Source of the DNA: Phycisphaerae bacterium
GTDB lineage: Bacteria; Planctomycetota; Phycisphaerae; Phycisphaerales; SM1A02
Reading direction: 5' to 3'
Assembly: GCA_002702575.1 (NCBI GenBank)
Contig: PAAJ01000016.1
Span: 1 to 64,000 of the forward strand
DNA: 64,000 nt
Shown here: one piece after another, positions 19,095-28,162 of the stretch
Layout of the letters: every line of letters begins with the position of its first letter
How positions within the stretch are numbered: position 1 is the first letter of the stretch
Translations under genes and position numbers: made by a program
The notes under the pieces: generated by a model
Told to the model about the DNA's origin: nothing
Database searches by the model: none
What the model saw: only the letters and a program-made list of their open reading frames with translations

Positions 19095-20226
19095 CGTTCT
19101 GGTCCTGAACAGCGCGACGGGATGCATGCTCGAGCACTCCGAGGAGCAGAAGCACGAGCAGGACCTGGACGCCGACCAGGATCGCCTGCCATGGGGCGAG
19201 ATGGGCCAGTGAGACACCTGCGATTCCAGTGACCGCGGCAATGCACCAGATGACACCGACCGCACCTCGGGATGAAAGACCGCGTGCGACCAGCCGATGT
19301 GAATAGTGCTGTTGATCTCCGACAAAGGGACTTCGCCCCTGTTTCAATCTCAGCAGACTGACGGTCACCAGGTCGTAGAGCGGAACCGCGAGGATCGCCA
19401 ACGGCATGAAGATGCCGTACCACCCGCTGCCCATTCCCGTGCCCTGTTCGGCAGGGTTGTAGAACGTCGTGCGTGCGATGAGCACGGCCAGAGCGAAGCC
19501 GATCACGAGGGATCCGCCATCGCCCATGAAGATCCTGGCTGGAGCCACGTTGAAGACCAGGAAGCCAAGCAGCGATCCGATCAACACCGCCAGCGATGCC
19601 GCAATGAACCATTGATCATTCAGCAACGCCGCCGCCATCAGGAACCCCGCTGCGATCGCGGAAACGCCACCGGCAAGACCGTCCATGTTGTCCATGAAGT
19701 TGATGGCGTTCGTCACAAGCACGATCCAGAACACCGTGAGGATCACGCTTGGAACCGGTCCGATGCCCAGTGGTTCATCGATGACCTTCAGCAGTCGGAT
19801 ATCGAACCAGATCGCCAGGATCGTCGCCAGGGCGATCTGTACAAGCAGCTTCAACCATGGCCCGAGACCTCTTCGATCATCCAGTACACCGACGACATGG
19901 ATGATCAGCAGACTGAGCGCGAAGGCGATCACGGTCGGCATCGTGCCGGCCAGTCTGTCTTCGTATGCCGACAGATCAGGAACGATCGAGAGAAGACCAT
20001 CCCACGCGAAGCACACACAGAACGCCCCGACCAGCAAGGAAAGGATCAGGGGCCATGCGATGGCGATACCACCGATGTTGGGGATATTGCGAATGACCTT
20101 GTCATGGCCGGATGAACCTGGCGAATCCATGGCGCCGACACCACGTCCGATCCGGATGAGCAGTGCAGTCAGGATCACGCTCACGAAGAACGCTACGGGC
20201 ACCAGCAGAACCACGGGCCAGACCAT
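19087..20226 (-). CDS. WecA/TagO-type undecaprenyl-phosphate sugar-1-phosphate transferase
   Basis: The 379-residue, polytopic protein belongs to the MraY/WecA superfamily. It shows the motifs NAINFMDNMDGLAGG (catalytic Asp/Asn), FNVAPARIFMGDGGSLVIGF, and the substrate loop GDQQHYSHRLVARG, close to the HIS motif of WecA/TagO rather than MraY. It would transfer a HexNAc-1-phosphate from UDP-sugar to undecaprenyl phosphate, starting a surface glycan. The O-antigen ligase-like gene overlaps its 3' end, and a WecA-Wzy/ligase pair makes sense. A TACCAT box lies 6 nt before the ATG and no ribosome binding site is seen. Confidence 0.88.
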   Translation of the reverse strand: MVWPVVLLVPVAFFVSVILTALLIRIGRGVGAMDSPGSSGHDKVIRNIPNIGGIAIAWPLILSLLVGAFCVCFAWDGLLSIVPDLSAYEDRLAGTMPTVIAFALSLLIIHVVGVLDDRRGLGPWLKLLVQIALATILAIWFDIRLLKVIDEPLGIGPVPSVILTVFWIVLVTNAINFMDNMDGLAGGVSAIAAGFLMAAALLNDQWFIAASLAVLIGSLLGFLVFNVAPARIFMGDGGSLVIGFALAVLIARTTFYNPAEQGTGMGSGWYGIFMPLAILAVPLYDLVTVSLLRLKQGRSPFVGDQQHYSHRLVARGLSSRGAVGVIWCIAAVTGIAGVSLAHLAPWQAILVGVQVLLVLLLLGVLEHASRRAVQDQNDD

Positions 20227-20232
20227 GCATCC

Positions 20233-20238
20233 ATGGTA
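20233..20238 (-). promoter_or_regulatory. Candidate -10 box of a leaderless WecA-like transcript
   Basis: TACCAT on the minus strand ends 6 nt before the ATG at 20226. ATGACA lies upstream but at a long 19-nt spacing. Transcription would start at or next to the ATG. Confidence 0.4.
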
Positions 20239-20273
20239 CCGACCGAACCCTTGATCATGTCATCCGAATGCCA

Positions 20274-20900
20274 TCAGGCTTTCGAAGAGGAATCCTGGTC
20301 TTGTTCCCAGTCCCCGGAAGGGACCATGAGGCTCGGATCCACCACATGCGTCGGATTGGTGATGATCGCTTCGAGCGTCTCCTCGGGCGTCTCATGATGA
20401 TGCAGATAGCCCATGACACCCCTGCTGATGAACTTGTTGGAGATCCCGTCCTCCAGCAGATTCACGAGGACATCCAATGCACCATTCACATTCACGAGGC
20501 CAATGGGCTTCTCATGATGGCCCAGCACTCGACCCACGAAGGCATCGAAGAACTCCTCGTAGGTGCCAAGACCACCGGGCATGACGATCACGGCGTCACC
20601 CTGGTCGATCAGGGCTTTCTTGCGCTCGGCGAGCGTCTCCATGACCAGAAGCTCATCGCAGTCGGGGTGTGCCTGTTCCAGTTCGACGAACTGCCTGGTC
20701 GTGATTCCGATGGTCTTCGCACCAGCGGCCTGCGCGCCTTCGAAGAGCGTTCCCATCAAGCCCACGCTGCCGCCTCCGAAGACAAGCGACAAGCCGCGTC
20801 TGCCAAGCAGCGTTCCCATCTCTCGGGCCGCATCCATGAAGACGGCATCGGCCCGTGTCGAAGAACTGCAGAAGACGGTGACTGACTTGATCGTACTCAT
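20274..20900 (-). CDS. LOG-family nucleotide phosphoribohydrolase (TIGR00730)
   Basis: The 208-residue product has the family motif PGGLGTYEEFFDAF and the Rossmann-like VTVFCSSST and GGGSVGLMG segments. LOG proteins hydrolyse (cytokinin) nucleoside 5'-monophosphates to base plus ribose-5-phosphate, and bacterial members often act on AMP-like nucleotides. The gene diverges from lpxI with 62 bp between starts. The start is not preceded by a ribosome binding site; a TAGGCT box lies 6 nt upstream. Confidence 0.93.
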   Translation of the reverse strand: MSTIKSVTVFCSSSTRADAVFMDAAREMGTLLGRRGLSLVFGGGSVGLMGTLFEGAQAAGAKTIGITTRQFVELEQAHPDCDELLVMETLAERKKALIDQGDAVIVMPGGLGTYEEFFDAFVGRVLGHHEKPIGLVNVNGALDVLVNLLEDGISNKFISRGVMGYLHHHETPEETLEAIITNPTHVVDPSLMVPSGDWEQDQDSSSKA

Positions 20901-20906
20901 CCCTAC

Positions 20907-20912
20907 AGCCTA
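20907..20912 (-). promoter_or_regulatory. Candidate -10 box of leaderless LOG gene
   Basis: TAGGCT on the minus strand, then GTAGGG, then the ATG at 20900. No convincing -35 is present. Confidence 0.35.
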
Positions 20913-20950
20913 GCAGGGCACTCCTTCAGCCTGCCGCGGCGACACCCTCA

Positions 20951-20956
20951 TACAAT
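20951..20956 (+). promoter_or_regulatory. Candidate -10 box of leaderless lpxI
   Basis: TACAAT (5/6 match to the consensus) is followed by GGAACC and the GTG start at 20963, so +1 would fall on the start codon. No clear -35 is seen. Confidence 0.45.
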
Positions 20957-20962
20957 GGAACC

Positions 20963-21811
20963 GTGCAAAGCCAGGGACCCATCGGACTGATTGCAGGTGA
21001 GGGCCGACTTCCGGTCATCGTCGCCGAAGGCATGCGACAGGCTGGCCGTGAGGTCATGTGTGTCGCCTTTCGCGGCCATGCGGATTCCATGCTTGCTGCA
21101 CACTGTGATCGATACCGGACGGTCGGTCTCTACCGAATGGGCCAGTGGCTTCGGACATTGAGACGATGGGGCGCCTCCGAAGCCGTCATGGTCGGTCGGG
21201 TCTCCAAGGCCCGCATGCACGACCCGTTCCGGCTTGTCCGGGAAATCCCGGACATCCGAACCGCCCTGCTCTGGTATCGTCGACTTCGACACGATCGCCG
21301 GAACGCGACGGTCCTTGCAGCCGTTGCGGAAGAACTGGCGCGTGGAGGTGTTGACTTGCTGGATTCCACGACATTCATCGAACAGCACATGGCGGACGAT
21401 GGTGTTCTCGGCAACGTGCAGCCAACGGATCTGCAGAAGGCGGACATTGCGCTTGGCTGGCCACTGCTGGAGCAGACCGTGGAAATGGACATCGGGCAAT
21501 CCATGGCGCTACGCGAAGGTGATGTCATCGCCGTCGAAGCACTCGAGGGAACGACCGGCATGATCAGTCGTGCGGGTCAGCTCTGTCGGCGGAGTGGCTG
21601 GACACTCCTGAAGACTGCCAGCAATCATCATGATCGAAGATCCGACGTACCGACCATCGGTGTCCAGACCATCGAAGAACTGTCTGCAGCTGGTGCGGGT
21701 TGCGTCGCCATTGGATCCGGACGGGTCATCCTGATCGATCGACCAGCCGTCCTGGCGGCTGCAGACAAGGCGTCCATCGCGGTCGTCGGTGTTCCGGCAT
21801 CCGAGCGCTGA
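20963..21811 (+). CDS. lpxI: UDP-2,3-diacylglucosamine pyrophosphatase LpxI
   Basis: The N-terminus GPIGLIAGEGRLPVIVAEGMRQAG and the MVGRVSKARMHDPF segment are typical of LpxI (DUF1009). LpxI replaces LpxH in many diderms and cleaves UDP-diacyl-GlcN to lipid X in lipid A synthesis at the inner membrane. The length (282) is normal. The C-terminal half has the LVGVQTIEEL-like motif seen as IGVQTIEEL. The start is GTG with no ribosome binding site but a TACAAT box 6 nt upstream. tlyA begins 5 nt after its stop. Confidence 0.93.
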   Translation: MQSQGPIGLIAGEGRLPVIVAEGMRQAGREVMCVAFRGHADSMLAAHCDRYRTVGLYRMGQWLRTLRRWGASEAVMVGRVSKARMHDPFRLVREIPDIRTALLWYRRLRHDRRNATVLAAVAEELARGGVDLLDSTTFIEQHMADDGVLGNVQPTDLQKADIALGWPLLEQTVEMDIGQSMALREGDVIAVEALEGTTGMISRAGQLCRRSGWTLLKTASNHHDRRSDVPTIGVQTIEELSAAGAGCVAIGSGRVILIDRPAVLAAADKASIAVVGVPASER

Positions 21812-21816
21812 TTCCC

Positions 21817-22434
21817 ATGCCCGATGATCAGAAGCCTCAGGGCAAGAGATGGGTTTCACGCGCCGGCGAGAAGATGGATCACGCCCTGACGACCTTCGGA
21901 CTGGATGTGACCGGCATGCGGTGTGCGGACTTCGGATGCAGCACCGGTGGCTTCACGGACTGCCTCCTGCAACGAGGTGCGGCCAGTGTCATCGCCGTGG
22001 ATACCGGTTATGGCGTGCTCGACTGGTCACTGAGACAAGATGATCGGGTGGATGTCCGGGAGCGTTCGAATGTCCTGCATGCCACCCCACCGGAGGACCC
22101 CGTCGACCTTGTGGTCATCGATGTCGGCTGGACACCCCAGGCGCGAGTCCTCCCGGTCGCCGCGAACTGGATCGGACCGGGCGGTCGCGTGATCTCCCTC
22201 ATCAAACCCCACTACGAGCGTTCCGCCGAGACACGGGGCCGAGGCCCCGTTCGACTCGAGGATGAGGATGCCCGGTTGGCCTTTGAGGAGACCCTGTCGA
22301 GGATGCCCGGACTCGGCTGGGAAGTACTTGCCCACACCCCCTCCCCAATTCGCGGGGCCAAGAGTGGGAAGGGTCGAAAAGGCGGCGGAAATCTCGAGTT
22401 TCTGGCCATGATCCAGCCCTTTTCAGGAAGCTGA
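21817..22434 (+). CDS. tlyA: TlyA-family rRNA 2'-O-methyltransferase lacking the S4 domain
   Basis: The start is set at MPDDQKPQGKRWVSRAG, 5 nt after lpxI; the listed ORF extends back into lpxI. The 205-residue product has the FtsJ/TlyA core: VSRAGEKMDHALTTFGLDVTG, the SAM-binding DFGCSTGGFTDCLLQRGA, and AVDTGYGVLDWSLRQDDRV. TlyA proteins methylate 16S C1409 and/or 23S C1920. The usual roughly 60-residue S4 RNA-binding domain at the N-terminus is absent, so only the catalytic domain is encoded. It belongs to the lpxI-tlyA unit upstream of gyrA. Confidence 0.9.
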   Translation: MPDDQKPQGKRWVSRAGEKMDHALTTFGLDVTGMRCADFGCSTGGFTDCLLQRGAASVIAVDTGYGVLDWSLRQDDRVDVRERSNVLHATPPEDPVDLVVIDVGWTPQARVLPVAANWIGPGGRVISLIKPHYERSAETRGRGPVRLEDEDARLAFEETLSRMPGLGWEVLAHTPSPIRGAKSGKGRKGGGNLEFLAMIQPFSGS

Positions 22435-22591
22435 TCCACTGGCTTTTTCGTGGGCTGCAAAGCCGCGTGAGAACCCTCGCGGAAGGCCTCTTTCAGGTAG
22501 AATGACCAGTCCGGAATCGGACGCGGTTCGGCTTGTTCGGACCCCCGTCTGAGAACTGGATTTCCATGGAAGATTCGAGACCACACACACG

Positions 22592-25225
22592 ATGACTGAT
22601 CGCGACATGCCAATGGATGATGCCCAGTCACCCGACCCTTCGACCAATGGTCATGGGCACGTGATCGAGCAGCAGATCGATCGGGAACTGCATGACAGTT
22701 ACCTGACCTATGCCATGTCCACCATCATGGACAGGGCGTTGCCCGATGTCCGCGACGGCATGAAACCTTCACAACGTCGCATCATGGTCGCGATGAACGA
22801 TCTGAATCTGTCGCCTGGTCGCAAGCATCGTAAATGCGCGAAGATCGCCGGCGACACCTCCGGCAACTATCACCCCCACGGCGAGTCCGTCATCTATCCG
22901 ACCCTGGTCAATCTTGGACAGGACTGGAAGATGCGCGCGATGCTCGTGGACAAGCAGGGCAACTTCGGATCCATCGATGGTGATCCACCGGCTGCCATGC
23001 GATACACGGAAGCTCGCCTGACGCCGGTTGCCGTGGAGATGCTGGACGACCTCAAGCTCGACACGGTCGATTTCGTCGCCAACTACGACGAGACCAGGAC
23101 AGAACCAACGGTTCTGCCAGGCCGGTTCCCGAATCTTCTGGTCAATGGATCCAACGGCATCGCAGTCGGCATGGCCTGCTCGATGCCGCCACACAATCCA
23201 ACGGAAGTCTGCGACGCGATCATCGCGATGATCGACGAACCCGATATCGAAATCGAAAAGCTTCTGGAAATCATGCCGGGGCCGGACTTCCCAACCGGAG
23301 GTGTCATCGTCGGCCGCTCCGGAATCGCACAAGCCGCCGTCAACGGACGAGGTCGTGTCCGAGTTCGCGGTCGTGTGACCCACGAGACAGTCGGCAAGCG
23401 TGAAGCCATCGTCATCAACGAGATCCCATACCAGGTCGTTCAGAACAATCTGATCGACAAGATGGTCGACGCGACGAAATCAGGTCGAATCGAAGGCATC
23501 TCGGACATCAAGAACCTGTCGGGCAAGTCCCACCGGACCCGTATCGTCGTCTACCTCAAGAAAGGTGCCGATCCTGATGTGGTCGAGAAACAGCTGTACC
23601 GGCATACACCGCTGCAGACGACCTATTCGATCATCAACATCGCACTGGATCGAAACAGACCGCGGACACTCGGCCTCAAGCCACTGATCCGCTGCTACAT
23701 CGATCACCGCCGAAACGTGATTCGCCGGCGGACGGAATACCTGCTTCGCGAAGCCCGTAAACAGGCCCACAAACTGGAAGGTCTGATTCTGGCAGTCTGC
23801 GATGTGGACGACGTGATCAAGCTGATCCGTGCCAGCAGAACTCGGGAGGAAGCCATCCAGTCCCTGATGGACAGAGCCTTCCAGATCGCGTCCTCCCATG
23901 AGTATGCACCGCAGGTACCCGCAGCGCTCCTCGAACGCTCACAGCAAGGTGATGGCATCACGCTCACGCGTGTTCAGGCCGAAGCCATTGGTGCCCTGCG
24001 GCTCATTCAGCTCGTCGGACTTGAAATCGAGAAACTGACAGCCGAGTACACGTCCCTGCTTGAGCAGATCGAAGAATACGAGTCCATCCTCAACAGCGAG
24101 GAACGAGTCCTTCATCTGATCCGTGAGGATTGCATCTCCATTCGAGATCGATTCGGATCGCCTCGCAAGACGGCCATCGAGGAGGGTGAAGACGACGGCT
24201 TCGACATGGCCGAGCTGATTACGGAACACGATGTCGTCGTCACCATCTCCCATGAGGGATACATCAAGCGTGTACCGCTCGAGACGTATCGCGAACAGGG
24301 TCGTGGAGGCCGAGGCATCAAGGGCGCGGGAACTCGCGATGAGGATTTCATCGAGCACCTGTTCTCCTCCTCCAGCCATGACGACCTTCTCTGCTTCACG
24401 GACACGGGCCGCGTGTTCAAGCTCAAGGTCTGGCAGGTCCCGGAAATGTCGCGGACCAGTCGTGGCCGAGCCATCGTCAACCTCCTTCGACTGAAGGACG
24501 GCGAACGAGTCGTGGCGTTCCTGAGTATCAAGGACTTCGAGAAGGGCGAGAACTTCCTCTTCTTCGCCACGGCAAGTGGTCGAGTCAAGCGGACGGCCCT
24601 GAGCGACTACAGGAACGTGAATGTTGCAGGGATCAACGCAATCAATCTTCGTGACGGTGATCGCCTGATCGGCATCGTCCACACAGACGGCAGCGACCAT
24701 GTCCTGCTGGCAACCGCCGAAGGCATGTCCATCCGATTCGATGAAAATGACGCTCGCGTCATGGGACGCGCCGCATCGGGCGTCAAGGGAATCGACCTGG
24801 CGAAGGACGACGAGGTCGTCGGCCTCGTTCGTGTGATCGACGACGCCGACCTGCTGACCGTGACCGAAAACGGCTACGGAAAGCGAACCGCCATGGAGGA
24901 GTACCTCGTCCGTTCGGAGGGTGGCGCAGTTCGACCACAGAGCCGAGGCGGCAAGGGACGCCGCGACATCCGCACCACGGAACGAAACGGCAAGGTCGTT
25001 TCCATCCGGTGCCTTGAATTCGGTGAATCCGTGATCCTGGTCAGCATCGGTGGCATGCTCGTCAGAATTCCTGGCGACTCCATCAGTCAAATCGGTCGAA
25101 ACACCATGGGTGTCCGACTGGTCAACCTGAAGGCCGGAGATACGGTCGTAGCCACCGCCAAGGCCCAGGAAGGCGACGAGTCCTCCGAAACGGAGGTCCC
25201 GAGCGAGCAGACCGAACACGCCTGA
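22592..25225 (+). CDS. gyrA: DNA gyrase subunit A
   Basis: The 877-residue protein has the breakage-reunion domain with catalytic Tyr in [14 protein letters not shown], the quinolone region [18 protein letters not shown], and six C-terminal beta-pinwheel repeats. The GyrA-box-like [10 protein letters not shown] supports gyrase rather than topoisomerase IV. In the quinolone region the position equivalent to E. coli D87 is Pro and D82 is Glu, while S83 is Ser. The C-terminus ends in an acidic tail. A TAGAAT box lies at 22498-22503, about 88 nt upstream, as a possible -10. No gyrB is nearby. Confidence 0.97.
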   Translation: MTDRDMPMDDAQSPDPSTNGHGHVIEQQIDRELHDSYLTYAMSTIMDRALPDVRDGMKPSQRRIMVAMNDLNLSPGRKHRKCAKIAGDTSGNYHPHGESVIYPTLVNLGQDWKMRAMLVDKQGNFGSIDGDPPAAMRYTEARLTPVAVEMLDDLKLDTVDFVANYDETRTEPTVLPGRFPNLLVNGSNGIAVGMACSMPPHNPTEVCDAIIAMIDEPDIEIEKLLEIMPGPDFPTGGVIVGRSGIAQAAVNGRGRVRVRGRVTHETVGKREAIVINEIPYQVVQNNLIDKMVDATKSGRIEGISDIKNLSGKSHRTRIVVYLKKGADPDVVEKQLYRHTPLQTTYSIINIALDRNRPRTLGLKPLIRCYIDHRRNVIRRRTEYLLREARKQAHKLEGLILAVCDVDDVIKLIRASRTREEAIQSLMDRAFQIASSHEYAPQVPAALLERSQQGDGITLTRVQAEAIGALRLIQLVGLEIEKLTAEYTSLLEQIEEYESILNSEERVLHLIREDCISIRDRFGSPRKTAIEEGEDDGFDMAELITEHDVVVTISHEGYIKRVPLETYREQGRGGRGIKGAGTRDEDFIEHLFSSSSHDDLLCFTDTGRVFKLKVWQVPEMSRTSRGRAIVNLLRLKDGERVVAFLSIKDFEKGENFLFFATASGRVKRTALSDYRNVNVAGINAINLRDGDRLIGIVHTDGSDHVLLATAEGMSIRFDENDARVMGRAASGVKGIDLAKDDEVVGLVRVIDDADLLTVTENGYGKRTAMEEYLVRSEGGAVRPQSRGGKGRRDIRTTERNGKVVSIRCLEFGESVILVSIGGMLVRIPGDSISQIGRNTMGVRLVNLKAGDTVVATAKAQEGDESSETEVPSEQTEHA

Positions 25226-25290
25226 CACACCATGTCGGGTAGGATGAATGAGCACCACCCGCACGGGAACGCACTAGAGGGAGAGTCATC

Positions 25291-25647
25291 ATGGCCCTGA
25301 ATTCATGGTCCGACACGATTGTCATCGCAGAGCTGAATGATGAGCCCATGTTCTCTGAGGACATGGATAATCTTCTTCAGCGACTTCGAACACTCCGCGA
25401 TGCCAAGGAAGAGGTTCCTGATGTCATCGTGGATCTCCAGAATGTCGCAACGGTGAATTCCTCGAATCTCGCAGCGCTGCTCACGGCACGTGAACTGCTT
25501 GAGAAGGCGGAGCCCAAGCATCGCCTGATCATCTGCAGCGTGAGTGACGGAATCTGGACCGCACTGCTGGCGACCGGACTGGACCGCATCTTCACCTTCA
25601 GCGAAAACGTGACCACGGCATTGGCGACGCTTCAGCTGGATCTCTAG
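25291..25647 (+). CDS. STAS-domain protein (anti-sigma-factor antagonist-like)
   Basis: The 118-residue product has the SpoIIAA-like STAS fold order. The conserved loop reads VATVNSSNLAALL, placing a Ser where SpoIIAA is phosphorylated (DSSGL), although the preceding Asp is Asn here. The RLIICSVSDGIWTALLATGLDRIFTF end is typical. It may act in partner switching with an anti-sigma kinase encoded elsewhere. A strong AGAGGGAGAG ribosome binding site precedes the ATG. It sits 65 nt after gyrA and 17 nt before exbD, suggesting co-transcription with exbD-tonB. Confidence 0.85.
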   Translation: MALNSWSDTIVIAELNDEPMFSEDMDNLLQRLRTLRDAKEEVPDVIVDLQNVATVNSSNLAALLTARELLEKAEPKHRLIICSVSDGIWTALLATGLDRIFTFSENVTTALATLQLDL

Positions 25648-25664
25648 TCGGCACGAGGCACTTC

Positions 25665-26102
25665 ATGCTCAGACTTCGTCGGGAAGAACTCGAACCACGC
25701 ATCGAACTGATGCCCCTGATCGACGTGATCTTCCTGATCCTGACGTTCTTCATCTATGCCATGGTCCTCATGGTCCGTGTCGATGTTCTGCCCGTCCCGC
25801 TTGAAACCTACGCATCATCCGACGAGCCCAAGAGCACTCCTGCCGTGGGCATCACACTGAGACTGGATGGGTCCATCTATGTCGGACACGATGAAGTTGG
25901 ACTGAACAACGTCCTTCAGTCCGTCCAGCAGGTCCTCGAGGACGAGCCTGGAACCATCGTCTACCTCGTCATGGAGGATGGCAACGGCACGGTTGACCGT
26001 GGACCGATCCTGACGGGGCTGTGGGACAGTCTTCATCTCGCAGGCATTGATATCCAGCTGGTCGGCCAGGATCGTGAAGGCCTGGAGCCACCGAATCCAT
26101 GA
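25665..26102 (+). CDS. exbD: ExbD/TolR-family biopolymer transport protein
   Basis: The 145-residue protein has a short cytoplasmic N-terminus, one TM helix with the essential Asp (MPLIDVIFLILTFFIYAMV), and a periplasmic domain with typical LRLDGSIYVGHDEV and VYLVMEDGNGTVDRG segments. ExbD with ExbB uses the proton gradient to energise TonB. The stop overlaps the tonB ATG (ATGA), so translation is coupled. No ExbB/MotA-type partner gene is found in the window. Confidence 0.93.
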   Translation: MLRLRREELEPRIELMPLIDVIFLILTFFIYAMVLMVRVDVLPVPLETYASSDEPKSTPAVGITLRLDGSIYVGHDEVGLNNVLQSVQQVLEDEPGTIVYLVMEDGNGTVDRGPILTGLWDSLHLAGIDIQLVGQDREGLEPPNP

Positions 26103-27349
26103 TGACCCGGGAGCGTTACATCATCTGGATTGCGCTCGTGGCATCCATCGGGATTCATCTCTTCATCCTGTTGCCTGGACTCGTCGAGGCATCCACGGCA
26201 GCGAAGCGTGTTGAAGAAGACACCGCGGTCGTGAACAAGTCGGAGTTCAAGCGGGAAGAAGAGGAAGAAGAAAAGCTGGAGCTCGGTATCGACGAGTCGG
26301 AAGCCTCCACGCTGACCTGGATCGGCTACAAGGAATATCAGGAACACATGGCACGGCTCGCCGAGGTGGAGCAGGCTGAACTGCAGGCTGGCGCCGCCAT
26401 GCCTGTCTCCGGCGGTGCGCCTCCGGCACCCGAGGTTCCTCAGGTCACGCCTCAGCAACCCACGGAGCCGACCACCCAGACACAGGAGCCTTCGCCTGAA
26501 GCAGCAATGGAACCTGCCCAGGATCAGGAGATCGCTTCAAACGCACAGCCACAGGATGCGACACCCGCCCCTCAGGCCAGTCCGGAATCATCAACGCCCA
26601 GTGAAGCACCCCCGCCACCGGGCGGCCTGAAGAAGTTGCCCGAGGGCCCCGCCCCACCCGGTGAAACAACCAACCCTGAAACAGGCATCGAGACACCAAA
26701 GCCGGCAGAAACCCTTCCGGAATCACAGGATCAGAAACCAACGGATCCGGTCCAGAATCCACAGGATGCACAGAAGCCGGCATCCGACGAGCAGGCCCCG
26801 AAGCCACAGTCGCCACCCGAGCAGACCAAGCCGGACAAGACGACGCCCGAGCAGCCCAAGCCACCGACGGAACCCACGCCACCGGTACAACCAACTCAGC
26901 CCGGCCCTGGCGGTACGGCCGGTGACGGTCCACCAGCACCGGATTCAATGCCTGCACGAGATGAAACGGAGCAGGACCTTCCTCCAGTTCCGGATGCGGC
27001 GAAATCGGATTCCCAAGCCACATCGACCGTCAAGGTCCCGATGAAGGATTGGAAGAAAGGCAAGCCACTGGCAGCTCATGGCCTCCGACTCTTTCCACGC
27101 CGCCCGACTTTCACAGCCTTGCAGGGTGTCACGAATGGTGGCAGCAAGAACATTCTTGTTCGATTCGAGTTCGCGAGCAACGGCAAGCCTGCCAAGGTCA
27201 CCCTGGTCAGAGGATCCGGCAATCCTTCACTGGATCGCCTGTTCAAGGCAAGCTTCTACCAGTGGCGAGCCAGCGGCAAGCAGCTCTCGAAGCTGAAGAA
27301 GAAGGAATATGTTCCGATTCAGCTGGAAATCATCCTGACGGTGAACTGA
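26099..27349 (+). CDS. tonB: TonB-family energy transducer
   Basis: The N-terminal TM helix contains SIGIH, matching the essential SxxxH motif of E. coli TonB (S16/H20). After an acidic stretch (EEEEEEKLEL) comes a Pro/Gln/Lys-rich spacer of about 200 residues (about 110-310) able to cross the periplasm. The last about 90 residues form the TonB C-terminal domain (VRFEFASNGKPAKVTLVRGSG..LDRLFKASFYQWRASG). The 416-residue length is long for TonB because of the spacer. It follows exbD with a 4-nt overlap, and its 3' end overlaps surE on the opposite strand by 20 bp. Confidence 0.92.
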   Translation: MMTRERYIIWIALVASIGIHLFILLPGLVEASTAAKRVEEDTAVVNKSEFKREEEEEEKLELGIDESEASTLTWIGYKEYQEHMARLAEVEQAELQAGAAMPVSGGAPPAPEVPQVTPQQPTEPTTQTQEPSPEAAMEPAQDQEIASNAQPQDATPAPQASPESSTPSEAPPPPGGLKKLPEGPAPPGETTNPETGIETPKPAETLPESQDQKPTDPVQNPQDAQKPASDEQAPKPQSPPEQTKPDKTTPEQPKPPTEPTPPVQPTQPGPGGTAGDGPPAPDSMPARDETEQDLPPVPDAAKSDSQATSTVKVPMKDWKKGKPLAAHGLRLFPRRPTFTALQGVTNGGSKNILVRFEFASNGKPAKVTLVRGSGNPSLDRLFKASFYQWRASGKQLSKLKKKEYVPIQLEIILTVN

Positions 27350-28142
27350 CCACGGGATTCTGGAACTTCTCACGCCACGTCTGCATGCGAGCCTCGTCGG
27401 TCATGACGTAGCTCAACGGTGTCACGCTCGCATGACCATCCAGAACCGCCTCGACATCCGAACCAGGAGCGGTCTTCGCGAAGGTCAAGCCGGTACCCGC
27501 AGCCCAGTAGTAAACCTGACCGTAGGGACTCGTCCGTCGCTCGTAGGCCTCTTCCAACGGAGCGCTGTTCATGCCGACCACACGGACCTCGGGCATGGGC
27601 TGATCGGCCAACTCCGTCTTTGGAATATTGATGTTCACGACTTCGTGAGGATCGAGCGTTCTCTCCAGCACACGATCAATGATCGCCCGCCCGATTTCCG
27701 CAGCCCGATCCCACTGCGTGCGTTTACGATCTCTGAGCAGCAGACTCACGGCAATCGACGGAACACCGAGAAATGCCGATTCGATCGCCGCGGCCACCGT
27801 ACCCGAATAGATCACGTTGATCCCGATGTTGGCGCCGCTGTTCATTCCACTGATTGTGAGATCAGGACGACTGCCTTCACCAAACCGGTCTTCCCAGAGC
27901 TCACGCATGGCGAGCTTCACACAGTCCGCAGGTCGTCCGTCCACTGCGATTCCCCTGACGCCCGGCATCATCTCGACTTCGGTGACCATCAGGGGTTCCG
28001 TATAGGTAATGCCATGACTCGTCGCGGACTGAACCGTCTTGGGCGCGATCACGACGATCTCCCCGAGGCCTTGAATCGCCTTGTACAGCGCACGAATCCC
28101 CGGAGCCATGATGCCGTCATCGTTCGTCAACAGGATGCGCAT
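27330..28142 (-). CDS. surE: 5'/3'-nucleotidase SurE
   Basis: The start is set at MRILLTNDDGIMAPGI, the canonical SurE N-terminus with metal-binding Asp-Asp; the listed ORF is 19 codons longer. ISGMNSGANIGINVIYSGTVAAA supplies the other metal/phosphate ligands. SurE dephosphorylates nucleoside monophosphates and short polyphosphates. The product is 270 residues, normal length. It lies 20 nt after the glycosyltransferase stop on the same strand, so the two may be co-transcribed. Confidence 0.96.
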   Translation of the reverse strand: MRILLTNDDGIMAPGIRALYKAIQGLGEIVVIAPKTVQSATSHGITYTEPLMVTEVEMMPGVRGIAVDGRPADCVKLAMRELWEDRFGEGSRPDLTISGMNSGANIGINVIYSGTVAAAIESAFLGVPSIAVSLLLRDRKRTQWDRAAEIGRAIIDRVLERTLDPHEVVNINIPKTELADQPMPEVRVVGMNSAPLEEAYERRTSPYGQVYYWAAGTGLTFAKTAPGSDVEAVLDGHASVTPLSYVMTDEARMQTWREKFQNPVVSSPSG

Positions 28143-28162
28143 AGCGTTGATTCCTTGCTTCT

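Noticed and set aside
23939-25264. 441-aa minus-strand ORF inside gyrA
   Set aside because: Complement of conserved gyrA pinwheel repeats; no recognisable domain.
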